The position numbers and the translations under genes are program-made. From positions 99,829 through 163,828 of the forward strand of contig CABQGK010000006.1 of assembly GCA_902463725.1 (NCBI GenBank): DNA of 64,000 bases, written 5' to 3'. This DNA is from an uncultured Sutterella sp. GTDB taxonomy: Bacteria; Pseudomonadota; Gammaproteobacteria; Burkholderiales; Burkholderiaceae_F. The notes under the pieces were generated by a model, which was not told where the DNA came from, made no database searches, and worked only from the letters and a program-made list of their open reading frames with translations. Below, in pieces: positions 1-6,622 of the stretch (position 1 is the stretch's first letter; every line of letters starts with the position of its first letter).

Positions 1-343
1 CTTTTTCGAGGTTACGGTTCTGTGTCACAGCTAAGGCTGCCGAAGGTGGGGCAACCGTGAGTCCTGCCTCTTCGAAGAATTTCAGAGAGGTCGCGGGAAC
101 ATTTTCAAACTCCGTGGTCACCGCGGTGGTCGCTGCGCACATGGCCTTGAGGCCTTCGAGGTCCGCATAACCCGCTTCGATACAATTTCGACTCACTTCG
201 GCGGCAGGGCCATCTGCGGCGGGATCGAGAACCACGACATGAAAGCCCATCGTTGCTGCACTTTGCGCAAACATACGTCCGAGTTGTCCGCCTCCCATCA
301 GGCCGAGTGTGCTTCCAGGAAGAAGAGTTTTGCTTTGTGTCAT
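1..343 (-). CDS. purK: N5-carboxyaminoimidazole ribonucleotide synthase PurK (5' part, runs off the window)
   Basis: This is the N-terminal ~114 residues of an ATP-grasp enzyme that carboxylates AIR to N5-CAIR in de novo purine synthesis. The reading frame from ATG at 343 shows the typical PurK opening GLMGGGQLGRM (nucleotide-binding fold) followed by a VVLDPAADGPAAEV strand and later TTEFENVP, all hallmark PurK positions. It starts 5 nt after the purE stop, so purE-purK is one operon, as in most bacteria. The 3' part lies beyond base 1. The frame is open to the window edge. Assignment is by recognition of the conserved N-terminus. Confidence 0.93.
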   Translation of the reverse strand, partial: MTQSKTLLPGSTLGLMGGGQLGRMFAQSAATMGFHVVVLDPAADGPAAEVSRNCIEAGYADLEGLKAMCAATTAVTTEFENVPATSLKFFEEAGLTVAPPSAALAVTQNRNLEK

Positions 344-348
344 TTTGC

Positions 349-849
349 TCAGTTGTCCTCAAGTGTCATAGCGGCAGCGGCGGCATTTTGTTCAGCACGG
401 AAAGCCGCGAGTTTTTCTGCAAGGTCAGCATCCGTTACCGAGAGAATTTGCACGGCATAGAGTCCTGCATTCGCCGCGCCCGCTTCGCCAATGGCAAATG
501 TGGCGACGGGTACGCCTTTGGGCATTTGAACAATCGAGTAGAGGCTGTCTTCGCCTCGCAAGTATTTGGAGGGGACAGGAACACCGCAGACGGGAAGGGT
601 GCATTTGGCGGCAACCATGCCAGGGAGGTGGGCTGCGCCGCCCGCTCCCGCAATAATGACTCTGAGGCCACGTTGACGGGCAGTTTGCGCGTAGTCGAAC
701 ATTTCATCAGGCATACGATGCGCACTCACAACACGCGCTTCGTATGGCACACCGAAGCGTTTTAGCATGTCGGCAGCCAGCTTCATCACAGGCCAGTCAG
801 AGTTGCTACCCATAATGATGCCCACGAGCGGCTTCTGATTTTCAGTCAT
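349..849 (-). CDS. purE: N5-carboxyaminoimidazole ribonucleotide mutase PurE
   Basis: Class I PurE converts N5-CAIR to CAIR, the step after PurK. The 166-residue protein has the family signature GIIMGSNSDWPVM near the N-terminus, the SAHRMPDEMFDYA motif with the catalytic His, and the GAGGAAHLPGMVA loop. The frame can be extended to a TTG at 855, but the ATG at 849 is preceded by AAGGA at a 6-nt spacing, so I take that start. It lies 5 nt upstream of purK and is separated from purC by a strong terminator hairpin (892-923), so purE-purK appears to have its own promoter in that short gap. Confidence 0.95.
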   Translation of the reverse strand: MTENQKPLVGIIMGSNSDWPVMKLAADMLKRFGVPYEARVVSAHRMPDEMFDYAQTARQRGLRVIIAGAGGAAHLPGMVAAKCTLPVCGVPVPSKYLRGEDSLYSIVQMPKGVPVATFAIGEAGAANAGLYAVQILSVTDADLAEKLAAFRAEQNAAAAAMTLEDN

Positions 850-891
850 GACCAATCCTTATTTTGAATCTTTTGGCAATTAGGCATAGGG

Positions 892-923
892 AAAAAGAGA
901 CCAGTAGCCAAGGCTACTGGTCT
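892..923 (-). terminator. Rho-independent terminator after purC
   Basis: A perfect 12-bp stem (898-909 with 912-923, 2-nt loop on paper) is followed on the minus strand by C and a run of five T at 892-896. It sits between purC and purE and should end purC transcription. On the plus strand the same stem is followed by TTTTTT, so it could work in both directions. Confidence 0.85.
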
Positions 924-943
924 TTTTTCAGTGAGCGCGTCAA

Positions 944-1837
944 TTACGGCTCAATGTCGATGTCCGCAAGACGGCGAAGGGCTTCACGGTACTTGTCAGC
1001 CGTCTTTTCGATGACATCCTGTGGCACTTTGGGCGCAGGTGGAGTCTTGTTCCAAGGCTGCGTCTCGAGCCAGTCACGGATGAACTGTTTGTCAAAGCTC
1101 GGTGGCGAGACACCAACAGTGTACTGATCCGCAGGCCAGAAGCGGCTGGAGTCCGGCGTCAAAACCTCGTCCATGAGACGGACGTTACCTTCGGCGTCTA
1201 GGCCGAACTCAAACTTCGTATCAGCAATGATGATGCCACGTGTTGCAGCGTATTCGCTGGCGCGGCGGTAGAGTTCAAGCGTGGCATTCTTAATGGTATG
1301 TGCCACCTTTTCCCCATAGAGCTCAACAACACGCTCAAAGGAAATATTTTCGTCGTGGGTTCCCACTTCAGCCTTGGCCGCGGGAGTGAAGATTGGTTCA
1401 GGAAGCTTTTCACCCATGCGTAGACCAGCAGGCAGCTCAATGCCGCAGACTTTGCCCGTGGCTTGATAGTCTTTCCAACCGCCGCCAATCAGGTAGCCAC
1501 GTGCAACACACTCAACCAGAATGGGCTTAAGGCGCATTGCGACCACGGCACGGCCACGAACCTGATCGACTTCATCAGGAGCAACGACGCTAGCGGGATC
1601 AATATGGGTGAGGTGATTGGGGAGGACGCCGTCGAGTTTATCGAACCAGAAGTCGGTGATGGCGGTGAGGACTTTGCCTTTGCCAGGGATGGGGTCGCCG
1701 AGAATGACGTCAAAGGCAGAAATGCGGTCAGTGGCAACAATGAGTAGTTTGTCATCACCGACGAGGTAACTGTCACGTACCTTACCTGAATAGACCAGGG
1801 GTAGGGACGTGATGGAAGTCTTGGAAAGACCAGCCAT
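944..1837 (-). CDS. purC: SAICAR synthase PurC
   Basis: Phosphoribosylaminoimidazole-succinocarboxamide synthase joins aspartate to CAIR in purine synthesis. The 297-residue length is that of the long proteobacterial/yeast-like PurC form. Visible motifs are the N-terminal YSGKVRDSY strand, DRISAFDVILGDPIPGKG (ATP/substrate loop), the ECVARGYLIGGGWKDYQ block and LMDEVLTPDSSRFW near the C-terminus. ATG at 1837 has GGAGA 6 nt upstream. It is clustered with purE-purK. A stem-loop lies in its leader (1859-1866 with 1879-1886, 8 bp) without a T run; its role is unknown. Confidence 0.96.
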   Translation of the reverse strand: MAGLSKTSITSLPLVYSGKVRDSYLVGDDKLLIVATDRISAFDVILGDPIPGKGKVLTAITDFWFDKLDGVLPNHLTHIDPASVVAPDEVDQVRGRAVVAMRLKPILVECVARGYLIGGGWKDYQATGKVCGIELPAGLRMGEKLPEPIFTPAAKAEVGTHDENISFERVVELYGEKVAHTIKNATLELYRRASEYAATRGIIIADTKFEFGLDAEGNVRLMDEVLTPDSSRFWPADQYTVGVSPPSFDKQFIRDWLETQPWNKTPPAPKVPQDVIEKTADKYREALRRLADIDIEP

Positions 1838-1974
1838 GTTGAGTCTCCATCGAGAGGTCAGCCCACCTTGGTGAGAGAGTGGGCTGTGGTTTTCAAAGAT
1901 GTCCCTATTCTAAAGCGCCCTTTGAGAAAACGGGTGCGAAAGATGGGTGAAAACCTTCTCGTTGGGATTAGTGC

Positions 1975-2385
1975 TTAGAAAAGCCAGCGCCAAAAGAGCG
2001 GTACAAGCACCACTGCCCAAAGCATGATGCAGATAATGAGCGCGATAAGCACCGCTGCGCTACCCATGTCTTTAGCGCGACCACTAAGGGGGTGCAGTTC
2101 GGGGCCGATGCGGTCGACGACGGCTTCGAGAGCAGAATTGAGAATTTCTGTGAGCAGTAGCCCAAGCACAGATGCTGCGAGCAAGGCGCTTTCGAGCCAA
2201 CTCACGGGAAGAATAAAAGCGAGCGGAATGAGTACGCAGGCTGCAATCGATTCTTCTCGGAATGCTGCTTCATTTTGAAACGCCGCACGCAACCCTTGCA
2301 TGGAATAACGGGTGGCGTTGAGAAGGCGTCGTAAACCCGTTTTGCCTTTGAGTGCTTCTGCGCTGGCGGGTTTGTTTTGTGGCAT
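1975..2385 (-). CDS. dgkA: Diacylglycerol kinase DgkA
   Basis: A small integral membrane kinase of the inner membrane that phosphorylates diacylglycerol released by membrane-lipid and periplasmic glucan metabolism, returning it to phosphatidate. The 136-residue protein has three hydrophobic segments in its second half and the family signature TEILNSALEAVVDRIG, with the catalytic Glu and Asn. A hydrophilic N-terminus of about 20 residues precedes the ALKGKTGLRRL start of the domain. ATG at 2385 is preceded by GGAG at 8 nt. It lies downstream of fba, separated by two GC-rich hairpins. Confidence 0.9.
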   Translation of the reverse strand: MPQNKPASAEALKGKTGLRRLLNATRYSMQGLRAAFQNEAAFREESIAACVLIPLAFILPVSWLESALLAASVLGLLLTEILNSALEAVVDRIGPELHPLSGRAKDMGSAAVLIALIICIMLWAVVLVPLFWRWLF

Positions 2386-2415
2386 GAGAGTAACTCCGGC
2401 TTTAGACGGTAGTAG

Positions 2416-2484
2416 CTGCGAGCGCCACTAAAAGCGCTCGCAGTGCACCTTTGAGCGAACCTGCGCCCGCCAAGGAGCGCAGGT
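2416..2484 (-). repeat. Two GC-rich inverted repeats between fba and dgkA
   Basis: Two perfect inverted repeats lie back to back: a 10-bp stem (2416-2425 with 2434-2443) and an 8-bp stem (2459-2466 with 2477-2484). Neither is followed by a T run on the minus strand, so neither is a classic terminator. They could protect the 3' end of fba mRNA or be copies of a dispersed palindromic element. Confidence 0.55.
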
Positions 2485-2522
2485 GCTGTCCGCGCATGTC
2501 ACTGGCTCGAATCGAGCGGTAA

Positions 2523-3587
2523 TTAGAGCACGTTCTGGCGCAGGGTGCCGTCGGCGTAGAGTGCGGCCATCTTTTCGAGCGAGATGGGCTTGATCTTGGC
2601 GCCTTGGCCTTCGCAACCAAACTGCAGGTAGCGGGCTTTGCAGAGCTCCTTGGCCTGATTGCGAGCAACCTTGAGGTAGTCACGCGGGTCAAACTTAGAG
2701 GGATTTTCGAAGAGGAACTGGCGGATTGCAGCCGTCATGCCAAGTCGAATATCCGTGTCAATGTTGACCTTACGAACACCGTGCTTAATGGCTTCCTGAA
2801 TTTCTTCAACAGGCACGCCGTAGGTTTCACGCATATCTCCGCCAAATTCGCGGATCGTGGCGAGGTATTCCTGTGGCACCGAAGAGGAGCCGTGCATGAC
2901 GAGGTGCGTGTTCGGTAGGCGAGCATGAATTTCTTTGACTCGCTCGATCGAGAGAATGTCACCAGAGGGCTTACGCGTAAACTTGTACGCGCCGTGCGAC
3001 GTACCGATCGCAATGGCCAAGGCATCAAGCTGAGTAGCCTTAACGAATTCCGCGGCTTGATCGGGGTCGGTGAGCAACTGATCGCGAGTCATCTTGGAGT
3101 CCGTACCATGACCGTCTTCCTTGTCACCGCGCATGGTCTCGAGCGAGCCTAGGCAGCCGAGTTCACCTTCGACGGACACACCGATGCAGTGAGCCATTTC
3201 CACAACACGACGGGTAACGTCAACGTTGTACTCGTAAGAGGCAATCGTTTTCCCATCGCTCATGAGCGAGCCGTCCATCATCACCGAAGAGAACCCTGAG
3301 CGCATGGCGTTTTGGCAGACAGCAGGGCTCTGACCATGGTCTTGGTGCATGCACACCGGTACATCGGGGTAGCTTTCTACGGCAGCGGAAATCAAGTGGC
3401 GCAGGAACGCTTCTCCAGCGTACTTGCGAGCGCCTGCAGAGGCCTGCATGATGACAGGGGCGCCGACTTCGCTGGCTGCCGCCATAATGGCCTGTACCTG
3501 TTCAAGATTGTTGACATTAAACGCGGGAACGCCGTAACCGTTTTCAGCGGCGTGATCGAGTAATTGACGCATGGAGACGAGTGCCAT
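2523..3587 (-). CDS. fba: Class II fructose-1,6-bisphosphate aldolase
   Basis: Zinc-dependent aldolase that interconverts fructose-1,6-bisphosphate with DHAP and glyceraldehyde-3-phosphate in glycolysis and gluconeogenesis. The 354-residue protein is of the class IIB/CbbA type common in Burkholderiales. Zinc ligands are visible in the CMHQDHGQ and VEGELG segments and in the GTSHGAYK and MHGSSSVP loops; the KVNIDTDIRL block binds substrate phosphate. ATG at 3587 has GGAG 8 nt upstream. It stands alone, with hairpins on both sides, as is usual for a highly expressed monocistronic gene. Confidence 0.95.
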   Translation of the reverse strand: MALVSMRQLLDHAAENGYGVPAFNVNNLEQVQAIMAAASEVGAPVIMQASAGARKYAGEAFLRHLISAAVESYPDVPVCMHQDHGQSPAVCQNAMRSGFSSVMMDGSLMSDGKTIASYEYNVDVTRRVVEMAHCIGVSVEGELGCLGSLETMRGDKEDGHGTDSKMTRDQLLTDPDQAAEFVKATQLDALAIAIGTSHGAYKFTRKPSGDILSIERVKEIHARLPNTHLVMHGSSSVPQEYLATIREFGGDMRETYGVPVEEIQEAIKHGVRKVNIDTDIRLGMTAAIRQFLFENPSKFDPRDYLKVARNQAKELCKARYLQFGCEGQGAKIKPISLEKMAALYADGTLRQNVL

Positions 3588-3703
3588 GGCATAAACTCCG
3601 ATTCAAAATAGTGATTTAAATTAGACATGGCGTCACGCAACGCTGAATCATTCTAGGCGTGATGCCAACAGTGCGCATTGTATAGTGTTTAGTGCTTAGC
3701 CGC

Positions 3704-3726
3704 GGGAAAAGGACGTGCCTTTTCCC
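3704..3726 (-). other. Hairpin downstream of amiC
   Basis: A perfect 9-bp inverted repeat (GGGAAAAGG with CCTTTTCCC) with a 5-nt loop lies between amiC and fba. It could end or stabilise the tsaE-amiC transcript, but there is no T run after it on the minus strand, so it is not a textbook terminator. Confidence 0.4.
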
Positions 3727-3768
3727 TGATCATCGATCGGAGTGAGCGCTCTATTTGATGCCCCTCAC

Positions 3769-5145
3769 CTAAGAGATGAGGATGCTGCGATTGGCCTTCA
3801 GTTGGCGCTTGATTCCTCGATAAATGGCTTGAGCAATCCGTTGTTGGTGCTTTGGGTTGTTGAGAAACGTTTCCTCGGTGGGGTTGGAGATGAAAGCGGT
3901 CTCCACCAAAATGGAAGGAATACCTTGCCCTTTCAGCACGGCAAAGCCTGCCTGCTCGACATGATTCTTGTGTAGTCGATTGATGCTACCCATTTCCGAG
4001 AGAACTTCTTTGCCAAGGCCAAGACTGTAGTTGATGGTCCAGTCGCTCGTCATATCGACGAGTACGCTAGCGACTTCTTTGTTGACATCGGCGATGTTAA
4101 TGCCGCCGATCAAGTCGCTTTCGTTTTGACTCTTGGCAAGCCAGCGTGCAGCAGCGCTCGTTGCCCCACGTTCTGAGAGCGCGAATACGCTAGAGCCTCT
4201 AGCAGAAGTGTTTGGGAAGGCATCTGCGTGGATACTGACGAGCATGTGTGCTCGAGCTTTCTGCGCGATTTTGACGCGAGCGCCGAGACTGACAAAGTGG
4301 TCAGAGTTACGTGTCATGATGGCGCGCATGTTTGGATCGGCATTGACGAGCGAATTTAGGTAGCGCGCGATTTTGAGCACAACGTCCTTTTCGTGTGTGC
4401 GACGTCGCCCTGTCGCGCCAGGATCCTCTCCGCCGTGGCCAGGGTCGATGACGATCAGCAGTGGCTCAGCGCTACTCTTCTTATTTCCTTTTCGTGCGGT
4501 CTGTGTTTTCCCACGCCCACCGCGGCTCTTGGCGGTCGATGCAGGTGCGTCATCTGAAGTCTGATCATCGCTGTCATCATCTGTTGCGGCTATATCGACG
4601 CCCGACTCACTCGTTTGCTTGTCAGAGAGCTCAGAGAGAAGAGAGCCAAGCGGATCATCTTCTTTGTGTGAGCCGGCAACCTGCTCATGCAGTAGACGTC
4701 CAATGGGATCTTTCGGGACAGCTGGATAGATATCAAAGACCAAGCGATAGTGGTAATTCGCCACGGGCTTTAGCTGAAAGACTTCTGGGCGTACATCGTG
4801 CTTGAGATCCATCACGAGTCTGAGCGTGTCAGGCTTGTATTGACCAATGCGGATAGCGGCAATGTAGGGATCATCTGGTTTGACGCTTTCAATTTGCTTG
4901 CGTAATTGTGGCGTCAGCGCGAGCCCCTTAATATCAACGACGAGACGCAAAGGGGCGGAGTTACGGATGAAGAAGTACTTGAAATCAAGCGGTGTATCGT
5001 GCTCAATGGTCACACGCGTGTATTCGTCCGAGGGCCACATGCGGACGTCGATGAGACGGGCACCTTGGGCGATCTGCCAGGGCGCCAGACTAAGAAGTAG
5101 GGTGCCAGCGGATGCGGCGATGAGGTCGCGGCGATTCTGTTGCAT
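3769..5145 (-). CDS. amiC: N-acetylmuramoyl-L-alanine amidase (AmiC type) with AMIN domain
   Basis: Periplasmic zinc amidase that removes the stem peptide from peptidoglycan during daughter-cell separation. The 458-residue protein starts with a twin-arginine-like signal (NRRDLIAA then a hydrophobic stretch ending QIAQGA), followed by an AMIN septal-targeting domain (about residues 30-150), a low-complexity acidic and Ser/Lys linker (about 170-230), and an Amidase_3 catalytic domain. The zinc-binding signatures DPGHGGEDPGATG, HEKDVVL, SIHADAF and the late VETAFISN with catalytic Glu are present. It follows tsaE with 8 nt between them, the standard tsaE-amiC order. Confidence 0.93.
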   Translation of the reverse strand: MQQNRRDLIAASAGTLLLSLAPWQIAQGARLIDVRMWPSDEYTRVTIEHDTPLDFKYFFIRNSAPLRLVVDIKGLALTPQLRKQIESVKPDDPYIAAIRIGQYKPDTLRLVMDLKHDVRPEVFQLKPVANYHYRLVFDIYPAVPKDPIGRLLHEQVAGSHKEDDPLGSLLSELSDKQTSESGVDIAATDDDSDDQTSDDAPASTAKSRGGRGKTQTARKGNKKSSAEPLLIVIDPGHGGEDPGATGRRRTHEKDVVLKIARYLNSLVNADPNMRAIMTRNSDHFVSLGARVKIAQKARAHMLVSIHADAFPNTSARGSSVFALSERGATSAAARWLAKSQNESDLIGGINIADVNKEVASVLVDMTSDWTINYSLGLGKEVLSEMGSINRLHKNHVEQAGFAVLKGQGIPSILVETAFISNPTEETFLNNPKHQQRIAQAIYRGIKRQLKANRSILIS

Positions 5146-5153
5146 GATGTCTA

Positions 5154-5696
5154 TTAAGAGAGATGACCGATGATTTTTTGACCAGTGGTGCTTAAAGCCT
5201 CAAGTCGTGCTTGACGGCCCAACCCATCAACACGGAGCGATAAAACAATATCTGCCTCAGGTACAAAGGGTCGTGCTTTTTCAGTCCATTCAGTGATACA
5301 AATTTGCGCTCGTCCGAACAGATCACGCATCCCTGCTTCATCAAACTCATAAGGACTTTCAAATCGGTAGAAGTCGAAATGATTGAGGGTTGCTTCTAGC
5401 ACAGGGTAGGTTTCCACGAGCGAGAAGGTCGGACTTTTGACTGGCCCTCTAAAACCCCAAGCTCTCAGCAGTGCTCGAGCAAAGGTGGTTTTGCCTGCGC
5501 CGAGGTCTCCATCAAATGTCAGCACGAGTCCGCTGTCAAACCAATCTGCGCGCGCAAGTTCAATAGCCTTTGCCAAGCGGGTGGCGAGCGCATCCGTGTC
5601 ATCAGGGTGCGGCAGCGGGAAGGTAAGGGGAATGCTCGATTGTGTCATGGATGAAAGCGTAGACTCAACAGTCAAGAACGATTTCTCATTGTACAT
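5154..5696 (-). CDS. tsaE: tRNA threonylcarbamoyladenosine biosynthesis ATPase TsaE
   Basis: ATPase subunit of the TsaBDE machinery that makes t6A at position 37 of ANN-decoding tRNAs. The Walker A motif GDLGAGKTTFARALL is followed by the family block SPTFSLVETYPV, then HFDFYRFESPYEFDEAG and the TEWTEKA segment. The longest frame begins at 5696 (180 residues); a second ATG at 5648 would give 164 residues, closer to the family norm. Neither has a good ribosome-binding site, so the start is uncertain. It is the first gene of an operon with amiC. Confidence 0.92.
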   Translation of the reverse strand: MYNEKSFLTVESTLSSMTQSSIPLTFPLPHPDDTDALATRLAKAIELARADWFDSGLVLTFDGDLGAGKTTFARALLRAWGFRGPVKSPTFSLVETYPVLEATLNHFDFYRFESPYEFDEAGMRDLFGRAQICITEWTEKARPFVPEADIVLSLRVDGLGRQARLEALSTTGQKIIGHLS

Positions 5697-5789
5697 TTGG
5701 TAGAGTGCGCTAGCTTAGGCTACTAGGGTGGCTCCGAGCACGGGATAGAGAAAAGGTTTTTGGCAAAATGTAAATGAATGTATCCACTA

Positions 5790-5818
5790 TTGCGCTGACC
5801 CAAATTTCTCTGCATAAT
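5790..5818 (+). promoter_or_regulatory. Possible promoter of tRNA-Thr
   Basis: CATAAT at 5813-5818 matches the -10 consensus at five of six positions; 17 nt upstream is TTGCGC, a weak -35. The predicted start near 5825 lies just upstream of an 8-bp hairpin and the tRNA. Confidence 0.4.
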
Positions 5819-5829
5819 TCATTGCTCAG

Positions 5830-5849
5830 GTTCTTGAGCAGTCAAGAAC
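5830..5849 (+). other. Hairpin in the tRNA-Thr 5' leader
   Basis: A perfect 8-bp inverted repeat (GTTCTTGA, GCAG loop, TCAAGAAC) ends 11 nt before the tRNA 5' end. It would fold in the precursor next to the RNase P cleavage site. Function unknown. Confidence 0.5.
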
Positions 5850-5860
5850 GAAAGTTTGGA

Positions 5861-5936
5861 GCCGGTGTAGCTCAGCTGGTAGAGCAGCGCATTCGTAATG
5901 CGAAGGTCGGGAGTTCAAATCTCTTCTCCGGCACCA
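5861..5936 (+). tRNA. tRNA-Thr (anticodon CGU)
   Basis: A 76-nt tRNA with encoded CCA. The anticodon loop TTCGTAA gives CGU, reading ACG. The D stem is GCTC/GAGC. The anticodon stem has the G27-A43 mismatch also seen in E. coli thrW. The T stem is GGGAG/CTCTT with two G-U pairs, and the discriminator is A73. The acceptor stem has six good pairs and one U6-U67 mismatch, which is odd. A terminator follows at 5951, so it is a single-gene transcript. Confidence 0.96.
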
Positions 5937-5950
5937 TTCAGAATTCTCAG

Positions 5951-5982
5951 TGAAAGCCTCAAAAGGGCTTTCATTTTTTTTT
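5951..5982 (+). terminator. Rho-independent terminator after tRNA-Thr
   Basis: A perfect 8-bp stem TGAAAGCC/GGCTTTCA with a short loop is followed by A and nine T (5974-5982). It is a strong terminator 15 nt after the tRNA CCA end. Confidence 0.9.
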
Positions 5983-6622
5983 GCCAGTACGCTACGTGTG
6001 TCTTAAGCACGCTACACGGCATTCCTCTCACTCGCACCTTCCACGCTTTCTCGTCCGCTCACACAAAGGCTCTCTGCTTTATTGAATTCATTTAAACAAC
6101 ATTTATTGAGATACGAGTAAATAAGTTGTTTTCAAGTCTCATTCTGACTAGGCATTCGTAGATCGACAACGGGGCTCTGTACTCAAGGCGGTTGAGCGAC
6201 AGAAACCCATAGAATCTTGTTTTTCAAGAAACTTTTTGTGAATCTCTGTTTAATTCGATTAAACAAATGACGAGTTACATTCAGTTTTTCTGTTCTGATT
6301 GATCTATGTTAAATAGTGTTGTTACAAACGATATTCATAAAAGTAATAACGAAAAAATACCTGAGTGTTCCGGTTTGGATTTTTATTAAGTCTTGATTTT
6401 ATAGGTATTTCACGCGCATCTTGTGAAACCGTGATGTCGGAGACGTTCTAAAATCAGCAGTTTTTTAACCTCTCAAAAGAATCTACCTCATCTGGACAAG
6501 TGCTTCTCTAATGGATATCCATAAGGGCTATAACATTGGGATTAATTTATCCTGATAGCTGCTGGGTATGAGTACTCATGGACCCCCGCTCTGCTCAGTG
6601 ATACATAACTAGGAGACAAAAC
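5983..6622 (+). promoter_or_regulatory. Long AT-rich upstream region of the molybdoenzyme operon
   Basis: About 640 bases without a credible gene. It holds, in order: an inverted repeat AAACAAC (6094-6100) with GTTGTTT (6125-6131); a perfect 19-nt operator-like repeat TGTTTAAT-TCG-ATTAAACA (6247-6265); an FNR-like site TTGAT-CTAT-GTTAA (6299-6312, 8 of 10 consensus bases); a 12-nt palindrome ATGGATATCCAT (6511-6522); a -10-like TATAAC (6529-6534); and a second 12-nt palindrome ATGAGTACTCAT (6568-6579). Its low GC and density of palindromes suggest an activator-dependent, probably anaerobically regulated promoter. The ribosome-binding site AGGAG lies 7-8 nt before the ATG at 6623. Confidence 0.55.
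6299..6312 (+). promoter_or_regulatory. Possible FNR-type binding site
   Basis: TTGAT-N4-GTTAA compares with the consensus TTGAT-N4-ATCAA: the left half is perfect, the right half matches three of five. It lies more than 200 bases upstream of the -10-like box at 6529, which is far for a class II site, so it may serve another start or be chance. Confidence 0.25.

Noticed and set aside
5671..5850. Repeated CAGTCAAGAACGA at about 5669 and 5839
   Set aside because: Two copies of 13 bases; one lies in the tsaE start and the other in the tRNA leader hairpin; most likely chance.
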